Below, piece after piece: positions 15,638 to 27,545 of a stretch of DNA of 39,410 bases. Location of the stretch: the NCBI GenBank assembly GCA_022768245.1, contig JALEMR010000081.1, positions 1-39,410 of the forward strand, written 5' to 3'. Both the position numbers and the translations under genes were made by a program. The notes under the pieces were generated by a model. It did not search any database and was not told where the DNA came from. It saw only the letters and a program-made list of their open reading frames with translations. The stretch comes from Oscillospiraceae bacterium. GTDB taxonomy: Bacteria; Bacillota; Clostridia; Oscillospirales; Ruminococcaceae. Each line of letters opens with the position of its first letter. The first letter of the stretch is position 1.

Positions 15638-18600
15638 TCACCAAGTCCAGTCCTCAAAAAATCTTCCCGCCTTTTCCTTGAGCTCTCTGCCCTTTTTGAT
15701 GAAGTATTCATTGGCGGAGGCAACGGCGATAAGCAGCAGTCCCACCGCCAGCAGATATACCCACCAGTCTATCATGAGGAAGAAATCTCTGAAAATATAA
15801 AGGGTAAGCCCCGTGAGCGCAATGGAGGAGACCGCGAACCAGCGCTTTTTCCTGCGGATAAAGGAGTACAGCAGTATTATCAGTGAAACTCCCAGCACGA
15901 TAAGTGTGTTGAACAGATCCTCACGTCTGAGCGCCTCTATGATAAGACAGATGAAGGAAAGGCTGTATATCGCCGCAGAGACGTTTTCCGACAGCTTCGG
16001 ATATTTTTTCCACAGCTTCGAGAACACAAAGCCGAATATGCAGATAAGACCGAGAGTTATCTTGCCCGAGAAAAGCTCGTCGCTTACCGTAAGGAATGGT
16101 CTGTTGATAAGGGCGGCGGTAAAGAAGCCGCAGCCTGCGGTCAGGGCTGCTCTGTTGAAGCCGCCGTTTTGCTCTCTGCGTGCAAGATTTGCGGTGAATA
16201 CGGCGATAAGAGTAAGCACTGCGAAAATTTCCGCATTCCCGCTTATCCCCGAAAGAATGGGTATCGCAAGCAGTATTCCCGTGCAGCAGGTATCAATACG
16301 TAACAGTCCCTTTTCCCGCACTATGAGCTTTTTCGGGAAGAATATCCTTGAAGCGGTCAGGCAGACTGCCGCAAATATTGCTGCCATGATGATATGCACG
16401 GTCATGCTGTCGTTCGTGTCTGCCAGTTCTCTCACAGCCAAAGCCGTACCCGCCATTGAGAGCAGCGAGGGCAGGTTGTTTGCGGATATCCCGAAGAGCA
16501 CAGTCAGCAGAACGCTCACTGCGATGAACAGCAGCTGTATGCCGAAGGAGCCGTTGTCTGTTCCGAGAAGCACCAATACCGAAGCGGTCACTGCAAAGGA
16601 ATAGAATACCGCTCCCGAGCGCTTTGTCAGTATCAGCACCGCCGCGGCGATGGCTGCAAGCACAGCCGCATTGACTGCGGCAGTGAGACCGAAGGGGAAG
16701 TATATCGCTGTCATAGTCATTGCCGTGGATATCATGCCGATAACGGGGATGGGCAGCAATGCGCCGAACAGCGCCGACAGGGATCTTTCCCTTTCTGCAG
16801 CTTCGATAAGCAGGAGAATGCCGAGTACCGCAAAGCCCATAAGAGCGAACATATGCTCATCGCCCGAGGAATACAGTGCGGAAATAATCACGGCGGCAGT
16901 GAGGAAGATGTCGGAAAATGCGGTCCGAACAGGCTTTGCAAAATGATGTATTAGCGCCGCTGCGAAGAGCAGGCAGACAAGTATGAGCACAGGTGCATTT
17001 TCGAATCTGTTAACGATAAGACAGTACATATTGAACAGGGTGAAGCAGCTGATGATACATTCGGCTCCTTTGAGGGAAGCTTTCTTGAAATATATGCCGA
17101 GGAAGGCAGTATATGCGATGTACAGCACTGCGGTGATAATGCAGAAAATATCCCAGTACTGATTGCAGTCAATAAGTACCCCCGCAGAGGTCAGCGCGGC
17201 TGCGATGTTCAGTATGACCTTTGCCGCCTTTGAAACGGACAGCCAGCCTTCGGGTGTTTTTTCGCGGAGGAATACATCCGCAGCGATAGTGTATGATACT
17301 GTAAGTACAGCCAGAAGGAGCATAAAGCACCTTTCATGAGGCGAAAGCTCAATGAGCATAAATGCCGCGAATAAAAGCCCTGTGATATGAGCATACGCTC
17401 CCCAGCGGGACTTAGAATATCCGCTGTGTCCCATAAATGCCATAACGGCGACGGCAATGCTCTGCAGGATATACAGCGCGGCTGTGGCATAGCAGGCAGC
17501 GTCCCAACTGTCAAAGCTGCCGCAGAGCACGTATACCGAGTATGCGGTGCTAATTGCTCCGAGGACAGCTGCGGCAATAGCCGAAGCCGCTTTCCAGCCC
17601 TCGGGGAGCCTTTCGGGAACGTAATAAACTGCATTGATGAACAGCAGGAAAAGCAGGGTAAGACATAAAGCCGAGACAGCCGTGCTGTGGGAAAGCTCTG
17701 CTATGAGCATTACCGAGAAGGTCATGCCCGTAAACAGGGCGGCAAATGCGGAGGGGATTTTTCCGTATGCTTCATGTCCGCGGTATGCCAGTATCCCCAC
17801 TGTAAGCGAAGATACTATGTACAGCCCCGCTACCGCAAAGCATACGCCGTTCCATTCTCCGAAGCTTCTGCCGAGGGCGGCAAAGGAGGATATCAGTCCC
17901 GAAACGCTCAGCAAAACGGCGGAAAGCTTTATTGTACCCTTCCATTCATCGGGGATATCAATGTCATAGGTAAAGAACACGCCGATGAAAACAAGTGCAA
18001 ATATGGTCAGTGCAAGAGCGAATATGTCAAGGCTGCCCGACAGCTTCCATATCAGCGCTTCGGAGAAGAATATCCCCGAAAGGAGTGATACCGCCGCAGG
18101 GAGCCGCTTTTTGTATACGGGGTGACCCTTGAATGCCATGACCGACACTGCGGCACAGCGAAGCACATATACTCCCGCACATGCACAGAATGCAGCCGAG
18201 TCGGAAAATGCAGCCGCAATGCCGCATAACAGCCCCACAGCGTAAAGCGTGCCCGAAGCCGCTCTGACGGGCTTATCCCATTTGTCGGGGAGCTTTGCAC
18301 CGATCGAATAGATCACCGTATTTACCGCAAGGGTAAGCAGTGCTGCGAGAAGTGCGAACATGCCCGTTTCATCGGAGAAATGTATAAGCAGCAGTATGGC
18401 AGCCATCGTTCCGCCGAAGGCAGATATGTATGCAGCGGCAGGCTTGCCGAATATCCTCAGTCCGTTTGCGGATAATATGCTTACGATAAGCGCGGCGAGG
18501 GAGAAGAGTATGAACCGTCCGCCTCCGTCAACGGAAAGATAGCTTCCCAGCAGACGGAAAAATCCCGCAGTTATCAGCGTTATCGCCGAAAAGAATGAAC

Positions 18601-19198
18601 CGAGAGTGTAGAATGCGAAGGCGGTGCTGTCCAGCTTAAGCTTTCTTCCGGCAAATGCGCTGATACCGAAAAACAGAGCGGCAACTCCTCCGACAGCGCA
18701 GGTCCTGCCGAAATTGCCGAGATTTACCCAGATGGCTGTGGAGAATACCAGCCCCGCAAGTATTACGAAAATAATGCCTATCGTCATAAGCACGGACATT
18801 GCGCCTGCACTGCCCTTTGAGCGGCGCTGCTTTTCGGGCGTAGACTGCTTTTCGGAGGGGACGGCTGTCTCTTCCTGATAAGCGGGCGAAGGCAGAGCGC
18901 TTGCGGACGCGGAATAATTATTTTGCCGATAAGCGTAAGGCTGACGGGCAGGCTCTCCGCAGACATTGCTGTTTAAATTGCCGTCGGAAAAGACAGGAGC
19001 TTCTGTCACGGGGCTTTGCGGAGCGGCGGTGTCCTCATGTCTGACCCGCAGCTCGGAATATTCCGTATAGTCTATCCTGTCCTTTCGCAAAAGCTCGGAC
19101 ACAAACCTTTGAAGCTTTTCCTTTTTCCTGCACTGAACAATTGTGACAATGATAAGCACCGGCGGTGACAACAGCCAGGATATAATCAGATACAGCAT
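15638..19198 (-). CDS. Very large polytopic membrane protein with ~115-residue internal repeats (DUF2157/DUF2339-like)
   Basis: This 1186-residue protein has an N-terminal helix (~1-22), a short charged segment and a polar linker (~45-130), and then roughly 35-40 hydrophobic helices to the C-terminus. From ~260 to ~720 it repeats a unit about every 115 residues. Each unit is marked by a P-(D/E)-x-W signature (LPDKW ~303, IPDEW ~415, LPEGW ~532, TPEGW ~648). Next comes a W/F-x-x-x-C-x-A-x-A-x-LYI helix, then the GH-x-x-Y-x-K loop (FKGHPVYKK, YRGHEAYGK, FMGHSGYSK). The overall look is that of large DUF2157/DUF2339-type membrane proteins of unknown function; no transporter, polymerase or enzyme motif is seen. 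GGAGG lies 7 nt before the ATG. It precedes the two-component genes and may be linked to them, though they also have their own promoter. Confidence 0.7.
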   Translation of the reverse strand: MLYLIISWLLSPPVLIIVTIVQCRKKEKLQRFVSELLRKDRIDYTEYSELRVRHEDTAAPQSPVTEAPVFSDGNLNSNVCGEPARQPYAYRQNNYSASASALPSPAYQEETAVPSEKQSTPEKQRRSKGSAGAMSVLMTIGIIFVILAGLVFSTAIWVNLGNFGRTCAVGGVAALFFGISAFAGRKLKLDSTAFAFYTLGSFFSAITLITAGFFRLLGSYLSVDGGGRFILFSLAALIVSILSANGLRIFGKPAAAYISAFGGTMAAILLLIHFSDETGMFALLAALLTLAVNTVIYSIGAKLPDKWDKPVRAASGTLYAVGLLCGIAAAFSDSAAFCACAGVYVLRCAAVSVMAFKGHPVYKKRLPAAVSLLSGIFFSEALIWKLSGSLDIFALALTIFALVFIGVFFTYDIDIPDEWKGTIKLSAVLLSVSGLISSFAALGRSFGEWNGVCFAVAGLYIVSSLTVGILAYRGHEAYGKIPSAFAALFTGMTFSVMLIAELSHSTAVSALCLTLLFLLFINAVYYVPERLPEGWKAASAIAAAVLGAISTAYSVYVLCGSFDSWDAACYATAALYILQSIAVAVMAFMGHSGYSKSRWGAYAHITGLLFAAFMLIELSPHERCFMLLLAVLTVSYTIAADVFLREKTPEGWLSVSKAAKVILNIAAALTSAGVLIDCNQYWDIFCIITAVLYIAYTAFLGIYFKKASLKGAECIISCFTLFNMYCLIVNRFENAPVLILVCLLFAAALIHHFAKPVRTAFSDIFLTAAVIISALYSSGDEHMFALMGFAVLGILLLIEAAERERSLSALFGALLPIPVIGMISTAMTMTAIYFPFGLTAAVNAAVLAAIAAAVLILTKRSGAVFYSFAVTASVLVLLGTDNGSFGIQLLFIAVSVLLTVLFGISANNLPSLLSMAGTALAVRELADTNDSMTVHIIMAAIFAAVCLTASRIFFPKKLIVREKGLLRIDTCCTGILLAIPILSGISGNAEIFAVLTLIAVFTANLARREQNGGFNRAALTAGCGFFTAALINRPFLTVSDELFSGKITLGLICIFGFVFSKLWKKYPKLSENVSAAIYSLSFICLIIEALRREDLFNTLIVLGVSLIILLYSFIRRKKRWFAVSSIALTGLTLYIFRDFFLMIDWWVYLLAVGLLLIAVASANEYFIKKGRELKEKAGRFFEDWTW

Positions 19199-19226
19199 AA
19201 AACCGCCTCCTTTATTACTTTACATA

Positions 19227-19256
19227 ATTATAGCATTTCGTCTGCCCGAAGGGCAA
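19227..19256 (-). promoter_or_regulatory. Promoter of the large membrane protein gene
   Basis: On the minus strand, TTGCCC (19251-19256), an 18-bp spacer and TGC-TATAAT (-10 at 19227-19232) lie ~29 bp before the ATG. A small GCCCTTCGGGC hairpin overlaps the -35 region. Confidence 0.6.
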
Positions 19257-19331
19257 TATGCCGTTTGTAATTATCGGAGTGACATTTGTCACTGTATCGG
19301 GGATTAGTATTAAAATATCAGGTCCAAAAAG

Positions 19332-19371
19332 ATATCCCCGCAGACCCGTATACGGGAGCCTGCGGGGATAT
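19332..19371 (-). terminator. Terminator of the beta-galactosidase gene
   Basis: A strong 12-13-bp stem (GATATCCCCGCAG with its complement) carries a second internal palindrome (CCCGTATACGGG, 19344-19355). On the minus strand CTTTTTGG follows. It lies ~40 bp after the lacZ stop. Confidence 0.8.
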
Positions 19372-19409
19372 TTCATTCCGATATGAGAAAACAGAATGCA
19401 TAAAAGCGG

Positions 19410-22421
<3,012 letters not shown>

Positions 22422-22439
22422 TTAGTATTTGTTGTATGT

Positions 22440-22468
22440 ATTGTACATCATATTGACAGGCAAGTCAA
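22440..22468 (-). promoter_or_regulatory. lacZ promoter
   Basis: On the minus strand, TTGACT (22463-22468), a 17-bp spacer and TACAAT (22440-22445) lie ~31 bp before the lacZ ATG. The -35 forms one arm of the palindrome TTGAC-N6-GTCAA shared with the opposite promoter. Confidence 0.8.
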
Positions 22469-22481
22469 TAAATGATATTAT
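22453..22481 (+). promoter_or_regulatory. Promoter of the divergent AraC-type regulator
   Basis: TTGACA (22453-22458), a 17-bp spacer and TATTAT (22476-22481). Its -35 faces that of the lacZ promoter with only 4 bp between the two hexamers, so the two polymerases should exclude each other. The predicted start (~22488) lies only a few bases before the ATG at 22496. Confidence 0.75.
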
Positions 22482-22495
22482 CAATTTATAACAAT

Positions 22496-23142
22496 ATGAA
22501 TATCGGAGATTATTTTTTTGTATTTCAGCGATTATCCCATAATACGCGGAGAAAAGGAACTGCCGCTGTATCTGCTCAACATGGGACAGCATCATCGTCA
22601 GGACCATATCATCCGACCCGAGGGGTATCCGAATCATCAGATACTGTACTGCACCAAGGGCAGCGGCACGCTCATCCTTGACGGGAAAAGCACACTCATA
22701 CAGAAAAATGCACGACGCCATACGCTCCGACAGCATTTTCGGTAATTACAGAGCGTCGGGATATTTGTATGATTTTCTTATCGAGCTGTACAGGATAAGA
22801 TCGGCAGAGGGAACGTCTGCTTCGCCGTCGGCTGCTCTTATGAAGGCGATAGACTATATCAGCTGCAATTACGCGTCGTCGATAACTCCGGACGATCTGT
22901 GCAAAGCATCGGGCGTTTCAAAGCAGCATCTGTGCCTGCTGTTCAGAAGGATAATGAATATGCGCCCCATGGAATACATAGCAAAGCGCCGCATACAGGA
23001 GGCAAAGTCTCTGCTGACGGGCACGGATAAAAGCATTGAAGCAATATCATATGAAACGGGCTTCTGTTCGGAGAGCTACTTCTGCATGCTGTTCAGAAGA
23101 TACGAGGGGCTGACTCCTTCGGCATTCAGAAATACGAAATGA
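22496..23142 (+). pseudogene. AraC-family transcriptional regulator, disrupted
   Basis: The 3' part encodes an intact AraC/XylS double helix-turn-helix (AIDYISCNYASSITPDDLCK, then VSKQHLCLLFRRIMNM and a second HTH from IEAISYETGFCSESYF). The 5' part encodes the start of the cupin-like effector domain in another frame (FSDYPIIRGEKELPLYLLNM, then HQILYCTKGSGTLILDGKS). Between them, around 22703-22712, roughly 65-70 residues of the effector domain are missing relative to the usual ~280-residue family length, and the frame changes. A second lesion is likely at a T7 run (22512-22518): dropping one T joins the ATG at 22496 (MNIGDYFLYFSDY) to the cupin frame. It would have been the regulator of lacZ. 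The HTH fragment could still be made from a downstream start but would lack sugar sensing. Confidence 0.8.
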
Positions 23143-23245
23143 TATACTGCCGTATGAGACAAATGATACTTTACGCAGAATTAACACAAAAAACTCTGTC
23201 GAATTTGTGCGGAATGCTGTTTTTGAAAGGAAATCGTCAAAACAC

Positions 23246-23274
23246 TTGACGAGAGGGCTTTAATCGGATAAAAT
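23246..23274 (+). promoter_or_regulatory. Promoter of the apbE-rnf operon
   Basis: TTGACG (23246-23251), a 17-bp spacer and TAAAAT (23269-23274). A TATAAT follows at 23275-23280, but no -35 fits it. With a start ~7 nt after the -10, transcription begins within a few bases of the apbE ATG at 23283. Confidence 0.75.
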
Positions 23275-23282
23275 TATAATGT

Positions 23283-24266
23283 ATGAGTATGTATAGAACT
23301 GTTATCAGAACACTGATATTTGTCTGCCTGACGGCTGTTCTCCTGCCGTTTTTCTGTTCCTGCGCGGAAGAAAAGACTTCGGAGGAGCTGTACGCCTTCG
23401 ATACCTACGGGAGCATCACCCTTTACGGCAGCAGGGGGGATATCTCTCCGCTGAAGGCGCTGCTGACCGATATGAGCGGCGAGCTCCGGACAGTTTACGA
23501 AGCGGACGCAAACACTCTTGAGGGAGAATATGTTATAGAATGTGCGCTGCTGTCGTCGGAGCTTTCCGAGGAGATAGGCGGCGGACTTGACATCACCTGC
23601 GGCGCTCTTACGGGACTGTGGGGCATATCCTCCGACAGCCCCGCTGTGCCCTCCCGCGATGATATCGACGAGGCTCTCGGGACGCTGTACGGCGGCTTTG
23701 ACAGCCTGTCCGAGCTTCCCGACGGAACAAGGCTTGACCTGGGCGCATCCGCAAAGGGCTATGCCTGCGATAAGACCGCAGAGTATCTGGAGGGGACGGA
23801 TATCCCCTGTGCCGTGGTATCGCTGGGCTCGTCCACGCTGCTTTACGGCGAAAAGCCGGACGGCACGTCCTTTAAGGCGGCAGTGAAAAATCCTTCGGAC
23901 CCTTCGGGCTATCTGGGGATAATTGACACCTCCGCCGCATATGTTTCCACAAGCGGCGGCTACGAGCGCTTTTTCGAGCAGGACGGCGTTAAATACGAGC
24001 ATATACTTTCAACAGAAACGGGATATCCTGTTGAAACAGACCTGACTTCAGTCACGGTCATCGTTCCGTATGGAACGGAAAACGGAGGGATACTCTCGGA
24101 TATGCTGGCAACGGCGGTCTATTCGGGAGGAACTGCGGAGCTTGACCGCTATATGTCCTCGGAGGGATACTATATCATTGCGGCGGACGAGGATAATAAA
24201 GTCTATGTCAGCGAGGGGGTCGGCTTTACTCTGTATGAAAACACAGGCTTCACCCTCGCAAAATAG
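23283..24266 (+). CDS. apbE: FAD:protein FMN transferase (lipoprotein)
   Basis: This 327-residue ApbE-family enzyme attaches FMN from FAD to a Thr in target proteins. It has a lipoprotein signal peptide with a lipobox ending FFCSC (Cys near 28), placing the catalytic domain outside. Family motifs are ITCGALTGLWGI, LDLGASAKGYACDKTAEYL, VVSLGSSTLLYG, STSGGYERFF, the HILSTETGYPV metal/substrate loop and ATAVYSGG near the end. It heads the operon encoding RnfD and RnfG, which both keep the TGAT flavinylation signature, so those subunits are its expected substrates. No ribosome site is visible before the ATG, and the promoter lies so close that the mRNA may be leaderless; the ATG at 23289 is an alternative. 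Confidence 0.93.
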   Translation: MSMYRTVIRTLIFVCLTAVLLPFFCSCAEEKTSEELYAFDTYGSITLYGSRGDISPLKALLTDMSGELRTVYEADANTLEGEYVIECALLSSELSEEIGGGLDITCGALTGLWGISSDSPAVPSRDDIDEALGTLYGGFDSLSELPDGTRLDLGASAKGYACDKTAEYLEGTDIPCAVVSLGSSTLLYGEKPDGTSFKAAVKNPSDPSGYLGIIDTSAAYVSTSGGYERFFEQDGVKYEHILSTETGYPVETDLTSVTVIVPYGTENGGILSDMLATAVYSGGTAELDRYMSSEGYYIIAADEDNKVYVSEGVGFTLYENTGFTLAK

Positions 24267-24636
24267 CGGCAGAAAAACGTTGAGAATGTGGGATATCCTT
24301 TTTGCACTGGCAGTCATTGCCGCAGCGGCTGCCGCATATTTTTTTATGCGGGCAGATGAAAGCGGCACGGGAATTGCCGTAGTCACTGCCAACGGAGAGA
24401 TCGCCGCCGAGATACCCCTTGACAAGGACGGAGTATATCCGCTGGACTTCGCGGATATGGAGCTTACCGTCAAGGACGGAGGTATCTGCGTTTCCCATTC
24501 GGACTGCCCCGATAAGCTCTGCGAAAAAACGGGATATATCCATGGCGGCAGCGGGTCCATAGTCTGCTTGCCCAACAGGGTGTCGGTGAGGATAGTCTCC
24601 GACGAGCCCGACGATATTGATGTGGTATTAAACTGA
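24235..24636 (+). CDS. NusG domain II-containing membrane protein
   Basis: This 133-residue protein has one N-terminal transmembrane helix (MWDILFALAVIAAAAAAYFF, residues ~18-37) followed by a small extracytoplasmic beta domain of the NusG domain II type (DGVYPLDFADMELTVKDGGI, then HSDCPDKLCEKTGYI, then GSIVCLPNRVSVRI). It carries three cysteines (SDC, KLC, IVC). Such proteins are routinely found between apbE and rnf genes in Clostridia; their role in assembly or flavinylation is not settled. The ATG chosen overlaps the apbE end by 32 bp. A start at 24286 (MWDILF) is equally possible, since neither has a clear ribosome site. Confidence 0.8.
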   Translation: MKTQASPSQNSGRKTLRMWDILFALAVIAAAAAAYFFMRADESGTGIAVVTANGEIAAEIPLDKDGVYPLDFADMELTVKDGGICVSHSDCPDKLCEKTGYIHGGSGSIVCLPNRVSVRIVSDEPDDIDVVLN

Positions 24637-24639
24637 AAA

Positions 24640-25164
24640 ATGAAGATAGATCCATTTGATTCAACTGCCCGTTATGTTTCGATCACGGGCATAATGCTTG
24701 GCGCAGCGGCGGCGCTGTCCGCCTTTGAGAGCATGGCTTCGGCGTTTCTTCCCGCGGGAGTGCGGATAGGACTTGCAAATATCGCAGTCTTTGCCGCGGC
24801 GGTGTGTATCAATCTGCCGACGGCATTCATCATCACACTGCTGAAATCGGCGTTCGTGCTCCTGACAAGGGGAGTGACGGCGGGGATGATGTCAGCCTGC
24901 GGAGGGATAGTATCCTTCGGGATAACAGCGCTGCTTCTGTCGAAGACAAGGGCGTCATATGTTATGATAAGCATGCTGAGCGCTGTCGGTCATATGCTGG
25001 GACAGCTGGCGGCTTCGGCGGTGCTTATGGGGAGCATGTATACCTTTTACTATGCGCCTGTGCTGCTGATAGTGGGAACGGCTTCGGGCTTTTTTACGGG
25101 GATAGTGTCGGGAAAGGTCATACCCCTGCTTGAAAAGAGCCTTGCTGTCCATAATCGCCGATAA
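24640..25164 (+). CDS. Gx transporter family membrane protein (Hpre_diP_synt_I)
   Basis: This 174-residue integral membrane protein has about five to six helices and the family signature PAGVRIGLANIAVF near residue 45, then LKSAFVLLTRG and SGFFTGIVSGK. The family was once named heptaprenyl diphosphate synthase component I but looks like an ECF/S-component-like transporter, and it is a regular member of apbE-rnf operons. It might supply flavin or another cofactor to the exported ApbE (inferred). It begins 4 bp after the NusG-II gene stop with no strong ribosome site, so coupling is likely. Confidence 0.82.
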   Translation: MKIDPFDSTARYVSITGIMLGAAAALSAFESMASAFLPAGVRIGLANIAVFAAAVCINLPTAFIITLLKSAFVLLTRGVTAGMMSACGGIVSFGITALLLSKTRASYVMISMLSAVGHMLGQLAASAVLMGSMYTFYYAPVLLIVGTASGFFTGIVSGKVIPLLEKSLAVHNRR

Positions 25165-25238
25165 AACTCATATCGAACACTATTATTTTACATAAATTTT
25201 CACATAAACTTATTCAATTTCAGGGAGGAATATGTCAG

Positions 25239-26534
25239 ATGAAAAAACTAAACGGCGTGCGCCTCAGTCACGATAAGGGGACCGAGGACTGCGAGACCGT
25301 CAGCTTTCCGCTGCCGAAGCAGGTCATTATCCCGCTGTCACAGTCCATGGGCGCACCATGCAGCTGTCTTGTAAAAGCGGGCGATACCGTGACCGTGGGA
25401 CAGAAGATAGGAGATACCGACGCATTCATGTCGGTGCCCGTTCACTCATCGGTGTCGGGCAGGGTGAGCGCGGTGACGGATTTCCTGCTGCCCGCAGGAA
25501 ATACCTGCAAGGCTGTTGTTATCGACTCGGACGGCGAGCAGACCCCCGACCCTAACATTGCTCCGCCTTCGGTGAGCGACAAAAAGTCCTTCATTGCCGC
25601 AGTCAGGGAGTGCGGTCTTGCGGGACTGGGCGGAGCGGGCTTTCCCACTCATGTCAAGATGAATTTCGACCCGACCAAAACGCCCATTGATACCCTTGTC
25701 ATCAACGCTGCGGAGTGCGAGCCTTATATAACCTCGGACTATCGCCAGATGATGGAATCGCCCGACGATATCATAAACGGAGTGCTTCTTGTGCAGAAAT
25801 ATCTTGAGATACCCGTCTGTAAGATATGCATAGAGAAAAACAAGCCCAAGGCTATCGCACTGCTTAAGGAAAAGACTGCGGATATCAAATCCATTGAGAT
25901 AGTGACTCTGCCGTGTACATATCCTCAGGGAGCGGAAAAGGTCATCATCTACTCCGCCACGGGCAGGATAGTCGGCGAGGGCGAGCTGCCCGGAAATCAA
26001 GGCGTGCTTGTCATGAACGTGTCCAGTGCGGCATTTGTCAGCCGATATCTTGAAACGGGCATGCCGCTTGTTTCCAAGAGGATAACCCTTGACGGAAATG
26101 CCGTAACAAAGAACAAGGGCAACTATATCGTCCCAATAGGCACAAGAGTGTCGGAGATACTGGAATACGGCGGCGCGGAGGCCCCCGAAAAGGTGCTGTA
26201 CGGCGGTCCTATGATGGGCTTTCCTCTGTACGATACCGACCAGCCTATCTTAAAGACCACAAACGCTATACTTGCATTCAAGGATATCAAGGAGCCGAAA
26301 ACTACCGCCTGCATACGCTGCGGAAGCTGTGTGAGGGTCTGTCCCCTGAAGCTTATGCCCGTGGAGATAGAAAGCGCATACAAGGCAAAGGACGTTGAGA
26401 CTCTCAAAGCGCTTAAGGTAATGCTCTGCATGAACTGCGGCTGCTGCAGCTATATCTGCCCCGCCCACAGACCTCTTGCGGAAATAAATCAGCTGGCAAA
26501 GGGACTTATCCCCCGTCCCGCGCCCAAAAAGTGA
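25239..26534 (+). CDS. rnfC: Rnf complex subunit RnfC (NADH/FMN and 2x[4Fe-4S])
   Basis: This 431-residue peripheral subunit of the ion-pumping ferredoxin:NAD+ oxidoreductase is related to the 51-kDa subunit of complex I. It has an N-terminal barrel-sandwich segment, a nucleotide/flavin-binding region (GLAGLGGAGFPTHVKMNF), an SLBB-like region, and two ferredoxin motifs near the C-terminus (CIRCGSCVRVCPLKLMP and CMNCGCCSYICPAHRPL). GGGAGG lies 10 nt before the ATG at 25239; an out-of-frame ATG sits between. It is where NAD+ is reduced. The 74-bp A/T-rich gap before it contains no clear promoter. Confidence 0.96.
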   Translation: MKKLNGVRLSHDKGTEDCETVSFPLPKQVIIPLSQSMGAPCSCLVKAGDTVTVGQKIGDTDAFMSVPVHSSVSGRVSAVTDFLLPAGNTCKAVVIDSDGEQTPDPNIAPPSVSDKKSFIAAVRECGLAGLGGAGFPTHVKMNFDPTKTPIDTLVINAAECEPYITSDYRQMMESPDDIINGVLLVQKYLEIPVCKICIEKNKPKAIALLKEKTADIKSIEIVTLPCTYPQGAEKVIIYSATGRIVGEGELPGNQGVLVMNVSSAAFVSRYLETGMPLVSKRITLDGNAVTKNKGNYIVPIGTRVSEILEYGGAEAPEKVLYGGPMMGFPLYDTDQPILKTTNAILAFKDIKEPKTTACIRCGSCVRVCPLKLMPVEIESAYKAKDVETLKALKVMLCMNCGCCSYICPAHRPLAEINQLAKGLIPRPAPKK

Positions 26535-26555
26535 GTAAGGAGGAACATATACTAT

Positions 26556-27545
26556 ATGAACGGACTAAGAGTTTCCCCGTCGCCTCACAGGAGCGCGGGG
26601 CTTTCAACGGCAAAGGTCATGGCAATGGTCGTGATAGCTTTGCTTCCTGCGGCAGTCATGGGCTGTATCTATTTCGGACCACGTGCGGCTGCGGTGCTGC
26701 TTGTGACTATCGCATCGTCGGTGGTCTTTGAAGCGCTTTTCAACATCATCGCCAAAAAGGAGCAGACTGTATCCGACCTTTCGGCAGTGGTGACGGGACT
26801 TCTTCTCGGAATGAACCTTCCCGCATCGGTGCCATTCTATATCCCCGTTATCGGCAGCTTTGTCGCAATAGTAATCGTAAAGCAGCTGTTCGGCGGCATC
26901 GGACAGAATTTCGCAAACCCTGCTATCACGGCGCGTATCGTGCTTATGGTGTCATTTTCACAGATGACGAGCTGGGTAGTACCCTACTGGTACAAGGACG
27001 GCTCCTCCGCGGCGGACGCAGTGACGGGAGCAACACCTCTTGCGGCGGGCTGGCTTGATAACGGCACTGCCATGGTATCGCCCTTTACCTTAAAGCAGAT
27101 GCTCCTCGGCGAAACGGGCGGCTGTATCGGCGAGACCTGCGCTCTTGCACTCATTATCGGAGGACTTTTCCTCATTGTCACGAAGATAATTTCCCCCGCA
27201 GCGCCTGTCGCATTTATCGGCACATTCGGCGTGCTGACCCTTATTTACACGGGCAGCCCGACAATGACTGTATATCAGCTCCTTGCAGGCGGTCTTATGA
27301 TAGGTGCGTTCTTCATGGCTACAGACTATGCCACAACGCCCCTCACCACATCGGGCAAGATAGTGTTCGGCGTGGGCTGTGCTGTGATAACATTCGTGAT
27401 ACGTCAGTTCGGCAACTATCCCGAGGGAGTTTCCTTCTCGATACTGCTGATGAACCTGCTTACGCCCTACATCGACAGGATATGCAGGACTCACCCTCTC
27501 GGAGCGAAAAAGCCCGTTAAAAAAGCAAAGGAGGCGGCTCAGTAA
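26556..27545 (+). CDS. rnfD: Rnf complex subunit RnfD (flavinylated membrane subunit)
   Basis: This 329-residue polytopic NqrB/RnfD-family protein has about nine helices. It begins with the typical SPSPHRSAGLST and contains DAVTGATPLA (near residue 155), whose Thr is the expected covalent FMN site. FFMATDYATTPLT near 255 is a family landmark. AAGGAGG precedes the ATG by 12 nt. It forms the membrane core with RnfA and RnfE, and the TGAT motif ties it to the ApbE encoded at the head of the operon. Confidence 0.95.
   Translation: MNGLRVSPSPHRSAGLSTAKVMAMVVIALLPAAVMGCIYFGPRAAAVLLVTIASSVVFEALFNIIAKKEQTVSDLSAVVTGLLLGMNLPASVPFYIPVIGSFVAIVIVKQLFGGIGQNFANPAITARIVLMVSFSQMTSWVVPYWYKDGSSAADAVTGATPLAAGWLDNGTAMVSPFTLKQMLLGETGGCIGETCALALIIGGLFLIVTKIISPAAPVAFIGTFGVLTLIYTGSPTMTVYQLLAGGLMIGAFFMATDYATTPLTTSGKIVFGVGCAVITFVIRQFGNYPEGVSFSILLMNLLTPYIDRICRTHPLGAKKPVKKAKEAAQ

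Noticed and set aside
19300..19312. ATTAGTAT motif like the end of the 102-bp element copy B
   Set aside because: No partner arm and no core nearby; chance match.
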